A stretch of DNA of 64,000 nt from Lachnospiraceae bacterium (GTDB lineage: Bacteria > Bacillota > Clostridia > Lachnospirales > Lachnospiraceae). The translations under genes and the position numbers were made by a program. A model generated the notes under the pieces. The model ran no database searches and was not told where the DNA came from. It saw nothing but the letters and a program-made list of their open reading frames with translations. This document shows positions 42,825 to 51,362 of this stretch, piece after piece (within the stretch, counting starts at the first letter, position 1; each line of letters begins with the position of its first letter). The stretch is taken from NCBI GenBank assembly GCA_910575475.1, contig CAJTGD010000027.1:22706-86705 (forward strand), in the 5' to 3' direction.

Positions 42825-44222
42825 GTGGCAGTCCGAAGAAAGGATCTCGCTAAGATCAGCCAATATAAAACGAAGCAGGAAATGAATATCGGCATACTGA
42901 TCTTTACATTGATCTTGCTGTATCTGATCGTTACTGTATTTACATATGCGACTTCAAAACGGATCTCAACATATGAAGTCCGCAGAGGAAGTATTGTAAA
43001 GGATAATTCCTACAACGGACTGATCCTGAGACAGGAAGTGACGGCTTCAGCAGAATCCGGAGGATTTATCAGTTATTTCCGTAATGAGAACAGCAAGGTA
43101 AAGAATGGAAGCAATATCTATGCGGTTTCTCCCGTAAGGCTTGATACAGAAGTTTCTTCGGAAACAGAAGAATTTACTCCGGGAGATGAAGTACAGAAGA
43201 ATCTGACTTTGAAGACTCAGAGCTTTAATGAAAACTTTAATCCGCAGAAGTTTTACTCTGTATACACATTAAAAAATGAGATAACCGGAATTTTACGCGA
43301 TGCGTCAAGTCAGTCAAAGATGATGCAGCTGGATCATCTGATCTCTCAGAACAGTGGAAATATCCATGTGGGAAAGAGTGCTTTCGACGGCGTTCTTGTC
43401 CGTACCATTGACGGATATGAGTCTCTGTCCGAAAATTCATTAAAGCCGGAGGTTTTTGACAGGACCAGCTATTCGTCTGTTCGTTTGGAGGATCAGGCGG
43501 AGGTACAGACCGGAGATATCGTGTACAAGCTGGTTACGAGTGAAGAGTGGTATGTCTATATCCAGCTTGACAAAGCCATGGCAGAAGAGCTGGCTGAGAT
43601 AACATACATTAAAACCAGGATTGATAAGGATAATGAGACTGTCTGGGCAGATTTTTCCATCCTTCAGATTGACGGCAGCTATTATGGGAAGCTTTTGTTT
43701 GATAATTCCATGATCCGATATGCAGAGGACCGTTTTTTGAATATTGAATTGATCACGGAACAGGAAAGCGGACTGAAGATTCCAAAAAGCGCGGTCGTTG
43801 AAAAGGAATTTTATGTAGTTCCGGCAGAATATCTGACTTCCGGAAAAAGCGGTACGTCACAGGGAATCCTGATGCGCAGAAGGAACGATGACAGCGGGGA
43901 GATGGAAGAGGTCTTTCAGACTGCAGATATCTATTATATGACGGAGGAAGGGGACTTTTGCCTTGATCCGGAGGATTTCGGGCAAAATACGTTGCTGATA
44001 AACCCCGATTCGTCAGAGACATTTCCCTTAAAGGAGAAGAATACACTTACGGGGGTATATAATATCAATCAGGGGTATACAGTATTCAGACGTGTTTCCG
44101 TCTTGTGTGAGAATGCGGATTATTATATTGTGGAGGAAGGTGCTTCCTACAGTCTTTCCAACTATGACCACATCGTTCTGGACGGCAGTATGGTGGAGGC
44201 ATCCGAGGTGGTATTCCAGTAA
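42825..44222 (+). CDS. HlyD-like periplasmic-adaptor-type membrane protein
   Basis: 465 aa, GTG start with GGAGTAG ahead. One N-terminal membrane helix (about residues 22-43), then an extracytoplasmic part. An incomplete biotinyl-lipoyl-like hairpin (IVKDNSYNGLILRQEVTASAESGG) is followed by a beta-barrel region (LKIPKSAVVEKEFYVVP) as in HlyD/RND adaptors. In Clostridia this protein sits directly before yggS-sepF; its role is unknown and no transporter partner is adjacent. A link to division is inferred from position only. Confidence 0.75.
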   Translation: MAVRRKDLAKISQYKTKQEMNIGILIFTLILLYLIVTVFTYATSKRISTYEVRRGSIVKDNSYNGLILRQEVTASAESGGFISYFRNENSKVKNGSNIYAVSPVRLDTEVSSETEEFTPGDEVQKNLTLKTQSFNENFNPQKFYSVYTLKNEITGILRDASSQSKMMQLDHLISQNSGNIHVGKSAFDGVLVRTIDGYESLSENSLKPEVFDRTSYSSVRLEDQAEVQTGDIVYKLVTSEEWYVYIQLDKAMAEELAEITYIKTRIDKDNETVWADFSILQIDGSYYGKLLFDNSMIRYAEDRFLNIELITEQESGLKIPKSAVVEKEFYVVPAEYLTSGKSGTSQGILMRRRNDDSGEMEEVFQTADIYYMTEEGDFCLDPEDFGQNTLLINPDSSETFPLKEKNTLTGVYNINQGYTVFRRVSVLCENADYYIVEEGASYSLSNYDHIVLDGSMVEASEVVFQ

Positions 44223-44276
44223 GCAGCTCTGACGAGGCGTCAGGAATCATTGGTTATAAAAAGGAGCGTTTTAATT

Positions 44277-44966
44277 ATGATAAGAGATCAGCTGCATGAC
44301 GTAGAGAAAAAGATACAGGCTGCCTGCGAGCGTGCGGGGCGGAAGCGGGAGGAAGTGACCCTGATCGCGGTCAGCAAGACAAAGCCCGTAGAAGTCCTGC
44401 AGGAAGCGTATGATCTGGGCGTCAGGGTGTTTGGAGAGAATAAGGTACAGGAACTGACAGAAAAATATGATGCACTGCCCCGGGATATCCGCTGGCATAT
44501 GATCGGCCATCTGCAGACGAACAAGGTAAAATATATCGTAGAGAAGGCGGAGCTCATCCACTCGGTAGATTCGCTCCGGCTTGCACAGGCCATCGAAAAA
44601 GAAGCGGCCAAGAGAGAGCGGACTGTGGATATCCTTGTGGAAGTCAATGTGGCGGAGGAGGAGAGCAAGTTCGGCGTCAGGGTGGATGAGGTGATTCCAT
44701 TCATCGAAAAGCTTGCGCTGTTTTCTCACATACATGTATGCGGACTCATGACAATTGCGCCTTTTGTGGAAAATCCCGAAGAAAATAGGCCGATTTTTAA
44801 AAATTTACATAAATTATCTGTTGACATCGCACACAAAAACATTGATAATGTTAACGTAAATATACTTTCAATGGGGATGACCAATGATTATGAGGTTGCA
44901 ATTGAAGAAGGGGCAACTATGGTTCGGGTAGGAACCGGAATCTTTGGTGCCAGAGATTATACATAG
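44277..44966 (+). CDS. PLP homeostasis protein, YggS/YlmE family
   Basis: 229 aa. Single-domain fold-type III PLP-binding protein that keeps pyridoxal phosphate and amino-acid pools balanced; no enzymatic activity is known. The PLP lysine is in VTLIAVSKTKPVE, followed by FGENKVQEL, WHMIGHLQTNKVKY, VNVAEEESKFGV and the phosphate site SMGMTNDYEVAIEEGATMVRVGTGIFG (ends SMGMTND and GTGIFG). Two upstream Met codons lack ribosome sites; AAGGAG points to 44277. Confidence 0.94.
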   Translation: MIRDQLHDVEKKIQAACERAGRKREEVTLIAVSKTKPVEVLQEAYDLGVRVFGENKVQELTEKYDALPRDIRWHMIGHLQTNKVKYIVEKAELIHSVDSLRLAQAIEKEAAKRERTVDILVEVNVAEEESKFGVRVDEVIPFIEKLALFSHIHVCGLMTIAPFVENPEENRPIFKNLHKLSVDIAHKNIDNVNVNILSMGMTNDYEVAIEEGATMVRVGTGIFGARDYT

Positions 44967-45045
44967 CGTCGGATAAATCTGCCGTAAGTATATAGGATCT
45001 CTGGCTGAAAGTAAGGGCAGTAAAAAGTTTGATTGGAGTGTAAAC

Positions 45046-45600
45046 ATGAGTATTTTTGACAAGTTCCTTGACATCATGAAATTGAATGATGACGATGACT
45101 ACGATGATGATTTCTATGATGATGACGATTTTTACGAGGATGAATACGATGAGAGGCCCAGGCGTTCCTTTTTCAATAAAAAGACGAACAGCAAAGACAG
45201 CTATGATGACTTTGATATGCAGCAGGAGAGCAGCAGGGTACCTGCGCCCAGCAGCAACGTGACTCCCATGCGGCAGCCTGCTTCCCGAAGGGGCGGCGGG
45301 AACAATGCCGGGATGGAGGTCTGTGTAGTGAAGCCGATTTCCGTGGATGACTCCCGCGAGATCACGGAGACGCTTCTTTCGGGACGCACGGTGATCCTGA
45401 ATCTGGAGGGGATGGATCTGGAGATCGCGCAGAGGATCATTGACTTTATCTCAGGAGCGACCTTTGCGATCAGCGGGAACCTGCAGAAGATATCGAATTA
45501 TATTTTCCTTGTGACTCCGACAAATGTAGATATCACAGGTGATCTTCAGGATCTTCTCAGCGGTTCTATGGAACAGCCGACTGTACGGAGCAGATATTGA
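45046..45600 (+). CDS. sepF: Cell division protein SepF
   Basis: 184 aa. FtsZ membrane anchor and Z-ring bundler of Gram-positives. The N-terminal amphipathic helix (MSIFDKFLDIMKL) is followed by a very acidic Asp/Tyr linker. The globular domain contains EVCVVKPISVDDSREITETL, RTVILNLEGMDLEIAQRIIDF (ends RTVILNL and RIIDF) and ATFAISGNLQKISNYIFLVTP. The stop overlaps the ylmH start region. Confidence 0.95.
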   Translation: MSIFDKFLDIMKLNDDDDYDDDFYDDDDFYEDEYDERPRRSFFNKKTNSKDSYDDFDMQQESSRVPAPSSNVTPMRQPASRRGGGNNAGMEVCVVKPISVDDSREITETLLSGRTVILNLEGMDLEIAQRIIDFISGATFAISGNLQKISNYIFLVTPTNVDITGDLQDLLSGSMEQPTVRSRY

Positions 45601-46424
45601 TGATGAGGGATGAGGAATTATTGGCAAAACGGCTGTCCGAGTTATCCCGTCAGTCCTTCCACCGCGGGATCATTACATATACGGATTTTCTCAATCTGAA
45701 TGAACAGACTATTCTGCATGCATTGCCGAAGGATTCCTTATACACGGGATATATTCTTTTTGGCGGGTATGATTCTGCAGAGCGTCAGATGGCGGCTTTT
45801 CTGCCTGAAGATGCTCTTTCTTTGCGTGGAAGATATACCGGTATCCCGGGCGATTCAGATGAAAAGGAGGGCGGCAGTACCGGAAGGTACTTTTTCAAGG
45901 ACAGGATGGCTGTGCTGCGGATCACTCCTCTGCATGAAAAGTATTCAGATTCACTGACTCATCGGGATTATCTGGGAGCGATCATGAACCTGGGATTGGA
46001 ACGTGGGAAAATAGGGGATATCCTGATCGATGGTTCGGACGCTCTGGTATTCATAGATTCAAAGCTGAAAGAATTTCTGAAGGAGGAACTGACCAGGATC
46101 CGCCATACGTCCGTTTCGGTGTCGGAGGAAGACTGGGATGACTTTCAGTACATACAGAATGTGCAGGAGACCCGGGGAACGGTTTCGTCTCTCAGGCTGG
46201 ATGCCCTGCTTTCCCTTGCATTTGCCTCATCCAGAAGCAAGTTCACCGGATTGATCGAAGCGGGGAAGGTATTTGTAAACGGGAGGCTTATGACCTCCAA
46301 TGGATACCATATCAAGGAGCAGGACATTATTTCGGTAAGAGGGATGGGGAAGTTTCAGTATGTGGAGCAGCTTTCCGTTACAAAGAAAAACAGGATCTGT
46401 GTGCGGATCCATAAATATATTTAA
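45600..46424 (+). CDS. ylmH: S4-domain RNA-binding protein YlmH
   Basis: 274 aa. In Bacillus YlmH is linked to division and to rescue of stalled ribosomes. An N-terminal DUF-type domain (FHRGIITYTDFLN) and mid region (HRDYLGAIMNLGLERGKIGDI) precede the C-terminal S4 domain (SLRLDALLSLAFASSRSKFTGLIEAGKVFVNG, ends SLRLDALL and KVFVNG). Start choices are TTG 45597, ATG 45600 or ATG 45603; GGAG at 45587-45590 fits 45600 best. ylmG and divIVA, its usual neighbours, are missing. Confidence 0.93.
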   Translation: MMRDEELLAKRLSELSRQSFHRGIITYTDFLNLNEQTILHALPKDSLYTGYILFGGYDSAERQMAAFLPEDALSLRGRYTGIPGDSDEKEGGSTGRYFFKDRMAVLRITPLHEKYSDSLTHRDYLGAIMNLGLERGKIGDILIDGSDALVFIDSKLKEFLKEELTRIRHTSVSVSEEDWDDFQYIQNVQETRGTVSSLRLDALLSLAFASSRSKFTGLIEAGKVFVNGRLMTSNGYHIKEQDIISVRGMGKFQYVEQLSVTKKNRICVRIHKYI

Positions 46425-46445
46425 GCTGCAGGGAGGAAAAAGAGA

Positions 46446-46970
46446 ATGGACGGGCAATTTGGAAAAGTAAGAGATTATCTGACGGCAGCCCTCTGCTGTG
46501 CCGCGGCAGTGCTGCTGGATCAGGTGACAAAGCACCTGGCGGTGGTGCATTTAAAGCTTCAGAGGGAGATCGTCCTGATCCGCGGGGTGTTTGAGCTTCG
46601 TTATCTGGAAAACCGGGGGGCGGCCTTCGGGCTGTTTCAGAACCGGCAGATGTTCTTTGTATGCGCCGCGGTCGTCATATTTCTTCTGATCGGCTTTTTC
46701 TATGGAAGGATCCCCGGCGGCCTTAAGTTTCTTCCCATGCGGATCTGCGCGGTTCTGATCTGCGCGGGTGCTGTGGGCAATCTGATCGATCGGATCCGTT
46801 ATCAGTATGTGGTGGACTTTTTTTATTTCAGTCTGATCGATTTTCCGATATTTAATGTGGCAGACTGTTATGCGGTGATCGCATGTATTTTGTTTGCCTA
46901 TCTGATCCTGTTCTTTTATAAAGAGGAGGAATTGGAGTGGTTTGCATTTTTTAAGAATAAGGATTTATAG
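46446..46970 (+). CDS. lspA: Lipoprotein signal peptidase LspA (signal peptidase II)
   Basis: 174 aa, four membrane helices. Cleaves signal peptides of diacylglyceryl-modified prolipoproteins. Motifs: LLDQVTKHLAVVHL, RYLENRGAAFGLFQNRQMFF, GAVGNLIDRIRYQYVVDFFYF with one catalytic Asp, and FNVADCYAVIAC with the other (the family usually has Ser after FNVAD; Cys here is a mild variation). GGAGGAAAA precedes ATG. Confidence 0.95.
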   Translation: MDGQFGKVRDYLTAALCCAAAVLLDQVTKHLAVVHLKLQREIVLIRGVFELRYLENRGAAFGLFQNRQMFFVCAAVVIFLLIGFFYGRIPGGLKFLPMRICAVLICAGAVGNLIDRIRYQYVVDFFYFSLIDFPIFNVADCYAVIACILFAYLILFFYKEEELEWFAFFKNKDL

Positions 46971-46974
46971 GAGA

Positions 46975-48003
46975 ATGGCTGCATTGAATGAGGCAGGAAC
47001 ATCGTTTGAATTTATCATGGAAGAGGAAGAGCCGGAGCGGATCGACAAATTATTGTCCTCCATGCTTCCGGATCTTTCGCGTTCCTATCTGCAGAAGCTG
47101 GTGAAAGAAGGGGCGGTTCTGGTCAATGAAAAAGGAGTGAAGCCCAATCATAAAGTGAATCCCGGGGACCTTGTAGAGATATCCGTTCCGGAGCCGGAGC
47201 TGCCGGACATCTCACCGGAGGACATTCCTCTGGATATTCTGTATGAGGATGAAGAGCTTCTGGTTGTGAATAAACCCAAGGGGATGGTGGTCCATCCGGC
47301 GCCCGGACATTCCGGCGGTACGCTGGTCAATGCGGTCATGTACCATTGCCGGGGGAAGCTCTCCGGGATCAATGGGGTCACCCGTCCCGGGATCGTCCAC
47401 CGGATCGACCGGGATACCACCGGCTCTCTTGTGATCTGCAAAAGCGACCGGGCGCACCAGGCCCTGGCGGGGCAGATGAAGGAGCATTCCATTACCCGCA
47501 GATACCGGGCGGTCGTGCTGGGAATCATAGAAGGGGAGGGCGGTACGGTCAATGCTCCCATCGGACGCCATCCCACCGACCGGAAGAAGATGAGCACCAG
47601 GTGTAAGAACGGAAAGCCTGCTGTGACCCATTATAGGGTGCTGGAGCGGTTTTATAACGACACCCTGCCTCCGCATCTAAGATGTGTTTCCGGGGGCTCT
47701 AAGGGGGGAAATTCGAAGGGATACACGTATATCGAATGCCGGCTGGAAACCGGGCGCACGCATCAGATCCGGGTGCATCTGTCGGAGATCGGATATCCGA
47801 TCCTGGGGGATGCGGTCTATGGGCCGACAAAGTGTCCGTTTCCTCTGACCGGACAGACTCTGCATGCCAGGACATTGGGATTTGTCCATCCGGTTTCCGG
47901 AGAATATATGGAATTTGACGCGCCTCTTCCAGAGTATTTTGAAGAGCTTCTCAGGAAAATGAGATCTGCCGGATCGGTGCCTGTTCTCTCAGAAGATTGT
48001 TAA
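46975..48003 (+). CDS. rluD: Large-subunit rRNA pseudouridine synthase, RluD family
   Basis: 342 aa. Converts uridines to pseudouridine in 23S rRNA (helix 69 for RluD). N-terminal S4 domain (RIDKLLSSMLPDLSRSYLQKLV) and catalytic domain with the Asp of GIVHRIDRDTTGSLV. Later motifs are GRTHQIRVHLSEIGYPILGD and LHARTLGFVHP. A short Gly/Ser/Lys insert (GGSKGGNSKG) interrupts the usual fold before TYIECRLETGRTH. ATG 46975 is only one base from GGAG, so the start may be inefficient or slightly different. Confidence 0.92.
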   Translation: MAALNEAGTSFEFIMEEEEPERIDKLLSSMLPDLSRSYLQKLVKEGAVLVNEKGVKPNHKVNPGDLVEISVPEPELPDISPEDIPLDILYEDEELLVVNKPKGMVVHPAPGHSGGTLVNAVMYHCRGKLSGINGVTRPGIVHRIDRDTTGSLVICKSDRAHQALAGQMKEHSITRRYRAVVLGIIEGEGGTVNAPIGRHPTDRKKMSTRCKNGKPAVTHYRVLERFYNDTLPPHLRCVSGGSKGGNSKGYTYIECRLETGRTHQIRVHLSEIGYPILGDAVYGPTKCPFPLTGQTLHARTLGFVHPVSGEYMEFDAPLPEYFEELLRKMRSAGSVPVLSEDC

Positions 48004-48019
48004 ATTTCACAAAAATTTC

Positions 48020-48058
48020 ACAAGAATTCTTGTAAAATATGTTTATATTCGATATAAT
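48020..48058 (+). promoter_or_regulatory. Promoter with overlapping palindrome, cytidylate-kinase-like gene
   Basis: TTGTAA (48030-48035), 17-bp spacer, TATAAT (48053-48058). The perfect 14-bp palindrome ACAAGAATTCTTGT (48020-48033) overlaps the -35, and two AATTTCACA direct repeats precede it. A repressor site is plausible. Confidence 0.65.
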
Positions 48059-48103
48059 AAAAAGAAAAGACAGTATTTTAGCTGCAAAGGAGAGTGATTG
48101 CTT

Positions 48104-48751
48104 ATGAAAACGAACACAATAATAACAATCGGCAGACAATATGGAAGTGCCGGAAGAGAGATTGGCTACAAGATCGCGGATGATCTTGGAATCAAGCTTT
48201 ATGATAAAGAGATGCTCGCAAGAGCGGCAAAAGAGAGCGGGATCTGCGAGGAGATCTTCGAAAATCATGATGAGAAGCCTACCAACAGTTTTTTGTATTC
48301 TCTTGTTATGGATACTTATTCCATGGGCTATACGGGAAATACATACACGGATATGCCCATCAACCACAAGGTATTTCTGGCACAGTTTGATGCCATCAAG
48401 AAGATTGCGGATGAAGGCCCCTGTATTTTGGTCGGAAGATGTGCGGATTACGCACTGGAGTCTTATGATAATGTTGTCAGTGTTTTCATTCATGCGGACA
48501 TGGATGCCCGCATACGCCGGATCGCACGGATCTATGATCTGCCGGATAACAAAGCGAAGGATAAGATCGTGAAAACAGACAAAAAGCGCGCAAGCTATTA
48601 TAACTATTATACGAACAAACGCTGGTCGGACGCTGTGAGCTACGAATTATGCCTGAACAGCTCCCAGCTTGGAATCGAGGGCACAGCCCATATTATTGAG
48701 GAATATATTGCCAGGAAAGAAAGTCTCTCTTCGGAGCAGAAGAGAATTTAG
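48104..48751 (+). CDS. Cytidylate kinase-like family protein
   Basis: 215 aa; the AAA_33/cytidylate-kinase-like family (PF13189) common in Clostridia, distinct from housekeeping Cmk. P-loop region ITIGRQYGSAGREIGYKIAD, then KLYDKEMLARAAKESG, CILVGRCADYAL and a C-terminal ARIYDLPDNKAKDKIVKTDKKRASYYNYYT (ends ARIYDLPD and YYNYYT). It likely phosphorylates a nucleotide, but the substrate is unproven. Own promoter; ATG 48104 is 11 bases from AAAGGAG, with TTG 48098 as alternative. Confidence 0.88.
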   Translation: MKTNTIITIGRQYGSAGREIGYKIADDLGIKLYDKEMLARAAKESGICEEIFENHDEKPTNSFLYSLVMDTYSMGYTGNTYTDMPINHKVFLAQFDAIKKIADEGPCILVGRCADYALESYDNVVSVFIHADMDARIRRIARIYDLPDNKAKDKIVKTDKKRASYYNYYTNKRWSDAVSYELCLNSSQLGIEGTAHIIEEYIARKESLSSEQKRI

Positions 48752-48790
48752 TATAGAGGATATCGATCGAAGATAAGCAGCACACAAGTG

Positions 48791-48847
48791 AGATAAGAAC
48801 AAGGATCCGGCAGAAGTTTCATTCTGAGCGGATCCTTGTTCTTATCT
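48791..48847. terminator. Bidirectional 19-bp terminator hairpin
   Basis: Perfect stem 48791-48809 with 48829-48847; the loop contains a further CAGAA/TTCTG pair. It separates the + cytidylate-kinase-like gene from the - ttcA gene and overlaps the last six bases of ttcA. Confidence 0.85.
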
Positions 48848-49582
48848 TTCCCTCTTATGGAGGATCCGTTCCGGCCATCCCTGGATATTCCCGCTCAGGA
48901 TGGCATGGAACATCCGCTCCTTGGCTCCGGGATGCTCCCGATTGAGCTGCTGGACCAGTTCCTTAGCGTACTGGCGTTTGGTATATCCGTCTACCGGACA
49001 TTTTTTCTTCTGGACAGGGAGATCGTATTGATGCTGAAAACCGATCACATCCGCCTCATTCAAGAACATCAGGGGACGTATGACGGTCAGATCCATCCGG
49101 TCAAGATAGGTCCGCGGGGAAAAGGAATGGAACCTGCCTTCAAAAATGAGGGACAGGAGCATGGTTTCGATGATATCGTCCATATGATGGCCGTAAGCCA
49201 CCTTATTGCAGCCCATTTCCTTCACAGCCTGATTCAGAGCGCCTTTGCGCATTTTCGCGCACAGGGAGCAGGGATTGGATTCCTTGCGTACATCAAAAAG
49301 GATCTGGTAGATATCCGAATCAACGACCCTGTATGGAACCTGCATCTTGCCGCATAATTCCCGGATAGGCTCTAAGTCAAAGTCCGGGAATCCCAGGTCC
49401 ACGGTCACGGCACTCAGTTCAAAATGCTGCGGATAAAACCGTTTCAGGCCATGGAGAGCATAGAGCAGGGTGAGGCTGTCCTTGCCGCCGGAGATCCCGA
49501 CCGCAATATGGTCTCCCTCCTGGATCATCGCATATTCATCAACCGCTTTTCTTGTAATGCTTAATAAACGCTGCAGCTGCAT
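48842..49582 (-). CDS. ttcA: TtcA-family tRNA thiolase (PP-loop ATPase)
   Basis: 246 aa. Adenylates and thiolates a tRNA base (C32 in characterised TtcA). PP-loop VGISGGKDSLTLLYAL, the catalytic cysteine pair in NPCSLCAKMRKGAL, and GCNKVAYGHHMDDIIETMLLSL (ends GCNKVAYG and MLLSL). A third conserved Cys lies in KKKCPVDGYTKR. Target tRNA is inferred from family. Its start is about 30 bases downstream (on the - strand) of the recombinase stop, so the two are probably one transcript. Confidence 0.9.
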   Translation of the reverse strand: MQLQRLLSITRKAVDEYAMIQEGDHIAVGISGGKDSLTLLYALHGLKRFYPQHFELSAVTVDLGFPDFDLEPIRELCGKMQVPYRVVDSDIYQILFDVRKESNPCSLCAKMRKGALNQAVKEMGCNKVAYGHHMDDIIETMLLSLIFEGRFHSFSPRTYLDRMDLTVIRPLMFLNEADVIGFQHQYDLPVQKKKCPVDGYTKRQYAKELVQQLNREHPGAKERMFHAILSGNIQGWPERILHKRER

Positions 49583-49610
49583 TCGTTCAACGTCCTTTCG
49601 TAATTTTGTT

Positions 49611-50678
49611 TCAGGGCTCCCGAAGCTTTACCGCGCCTGCGGCCTGCCGGCGGCGGTTTTCATCGATCGCGGCATAGTGCTTCTTTGTGGTATTGACATC
49701 CTTGTGCCCGAGCACATCCGCCACCAGATAGATATCCCCGGTTTCCTTGTACAGGGTCGTGCCGTAGGTACTGCGCAACTTATGAGGCGTAATTTTCTTA
49801 TTCGGGGTGACCTCCCGGGCATACTTTTTGACCATGTTTTCCACCGCCTGTACGCCGATCCTGCGGCGCTGCGTGGACAAAAACAGGGCATTTTCATGGC
49901 CCGGCAGGGGAGTGACGGCCTTTCGGGTCGTATACAGATACATTTTCAGCGCTTCCTCCACTTCCTCACCGAAATATACAACCATCTCATTGCCGCCTTT
50001 TCGGACGACCTTGATCCCATTATTCTTAAAATCCACATCCTGGATATCCAGGCCCACGCATTCCGAGACACGGATCCCGGTGCCCAGCAGCAGGATGATG
50101 ATCGCAAAATCCCGGTTTTTCGTCTTTTCATAGTATCGTCTGCGCTGGCCGGTGAACTCGCTGCCCCCATGCTCGATATAATCCAGGAGCATGGCCACCT
50201 CGTCCGTATCCAGCCGGATGATCGCCTTGTCATGGAGCTTCGGCATATCCACAAGCAGGGACGGATTCCTGGAAATGACCTGGCGCTTGAAGAAATAGCC
50301 GTAAAAGCTCCTCAATGCGGACATTTTGCGGGATAATCCCTTTTCCGCATTGGTGATCTGCTTTTCCTCCGGATTCTTGTAGACCTTCAGATATTCCTGG
50401 TATTCCTCAATATCGACCGGTTCGATGCGCTCCAGATCCTGTACCGTAAACTGATCCACAGTATAATTTTTGTAGACCGGGTTATTCTCCATCAAAAAAT
50501 GGAAAAACACCCGGATGTCATAGGCATAAGAAATCCGGGTCCGTGTGGAAGTCTGCGGTTCCACAGCCCGGAAATAATCCTTTGCAAATGGAGGCAGCGT
50601 TTTTAAAATCTCGCGTAAACGCAAGGTATCATCAATATAAAGCTGCTCATGATATGTTTTTGTATTCGTATCAGCCAT
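49611..50678 (-). CDS. Tyrosine recombinase (XerC/XerD-like)
   Basis: 355 aa. N-terminal SAM-like core-binding domain (about 1-150) and catalytic domain with Arg in GTGIRVSECVGLD, Lys in VVRKGGNEM, HKLR in ITPHKLRSTYGTTLY, HxxR-equivalent GHKDVNTTKKHYAAI with Tyr nucleophile in KKHYAAID. Somewhat longer than XerC/D (about 300 aa) at the N-terminus. No integrated element or att pair is visible, so chromosome-dimer resolution or a housekeeping role is more likely than phage integration. GGAGG eight bases upstream fixes ATG at 50678. Confidence 0.9.
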   Translation of the reverse strand: MADTNTKTYHEQLYIDDTLRLREILKTLPPFAKDYFRAVEPQTSTRTRISYAYDIRVFFHFLMENNPVYKNYTVDQFTVQDLERIEPVDIEEYQEYLKVYKNPEEKQITNAEKGLSRKMSALRSFYGYFFKRQVISRNPSLLVDMPKLHDKAIIRLDTDEVAMLLDYIEHGGSEFTGQRRRYYEKTKNRDFAIIILLLGTGIRVSECVGLDIQDVDFKNNGIKVVRKGGNEMVVYFGEEVEEALKMYLYTTRKAVTPLPGHENALFLSTQRRRIGVQAVENMVKKYAREVTPNKKITPHKLRSTYGTTLYKETGDIYLVADVLGHKDVNTTKKHYAAIDENRRRQAAGAVKLREP

Positions 50679-50713
50679 GATCAAAACCTCCCCAAAATCC
50701 ATGAATTTGCCAT

Positions 50714-50742
50714 ATTATAGCACGGATCTGTATATTTGTCTA
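50714..50742 (-). promoter_or_regulatory. Promoter of the tyrosine recombinase
   Basis: On the - strand: TAGACA (50742-50737), 17-bp spacer, TATAAT (50719-50714). The -35 lies inside the first of two direct repeats listed separately. Confidence 0.75.
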
Positions 50743-50781
50743 TAGATCTTTTGGAAAAATCGGTATTTGTCGTATAGATCT
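50733..50781. repeat. Direct repeats at the recombinase promoter
   Basis: TATTTGTC-TATAGATCT at 50733-50749 and TATTTGTCGTATAGATCT at 50764-50781, about 31 bp apart (three helical turns). They differ only by one inserted base. Likely an operator or a recombinase-binding pair; unproven. Confidence 0.6.
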
Positions 50782-50831
50782 ATTTTGCTTGTTTCTGCTG
50801 CTGTCCGCGTGATTTTTGGGATACAGGATTC

Positions 50832-50956
50832 TAGGGAACTGCGCATAAAGGCAAGTTATTTTTGCACAGTTCCTAAATACCTTCGGCAATAAAAGCTGGA
50901 ATAAAAGACCGTATGCAGTTCTCATTGTACAACCAGAACTGTATACGGTCTTTTAT
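50832..50956. terminator. Two hairpins in the recombinase-lexA gap
   Basis: An imperfect stem (GGAACTG ... CAGTTCC, 50832-50874) is followed by a 22-bp stem with a single G.T pair (50901-50922 with 50935-50956), whose 12-nt loop contains TTGTACAA. On the - strand the second stem ends in TTTTAT, so it could stop transcripts running leftward toward the recombinase. Confidence 0.6.
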
Positions 50957-51032
50957 AAAAATATAAAGGTGTAGTATGAAAAGATCTGTACGCAAAAAAT
51001 CTTTTCATCAATCAAAACCCGGTTGCTGATAT

Positions 51033-51078
51033 CAATGGAACATTCCAAGGGAATGGCCAAGATTGCTTATCAGGCGGG
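51033..51078 (+). pseudogene. Inverted fragment of the rsfS 5' end
   Basis: From the ATG at 51035, about 36 bases match the start of rsfS (52621 downward, - strand) with two mismatches, encoding MEHSKGMAKIAYQ against MEHSKEMAKIAYR. Similarity then stops abruptly and the frame ends about 35 codons on. No ribosome site precedes it. This is a relic of a duplication or rearrangement in opposite orientation, not a functional gene. Confidence 0.8.
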
Positions 51079-51362
51079 CTTTTGGATCCGCGCGGCAGTC
51101 ATCTTGTGTACATGTGGGGACATGTGCACTGCTGGCTTCACTACTTCGCGGGAATGAATTTATATCAAATAACGTGGGGACGTATATTGATATCCGGTAG
51201 GCTGTTTTTTTAGAATGTGTATTATTGTATACAAAATTATGGGGTCGTTTTTAAAGCTTTGCAAGAAAAGCCAAAAATCACAATTTATATTGTATACATG
51301 TATTCTTCTGCAGGCAAAAATAAAAAAACGTAAAATCAATTGTGAGAAACAAATGAGTATAT

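Noticed and set aside
49611..50781. Integrase of a mobile element or prophage
   Set aside because: No cargo genes, att duplication or composition change nearby; the neighbours are housekeeping genes, so a chromosomal Xer-like role fits better. No dif-like sequence was found either.
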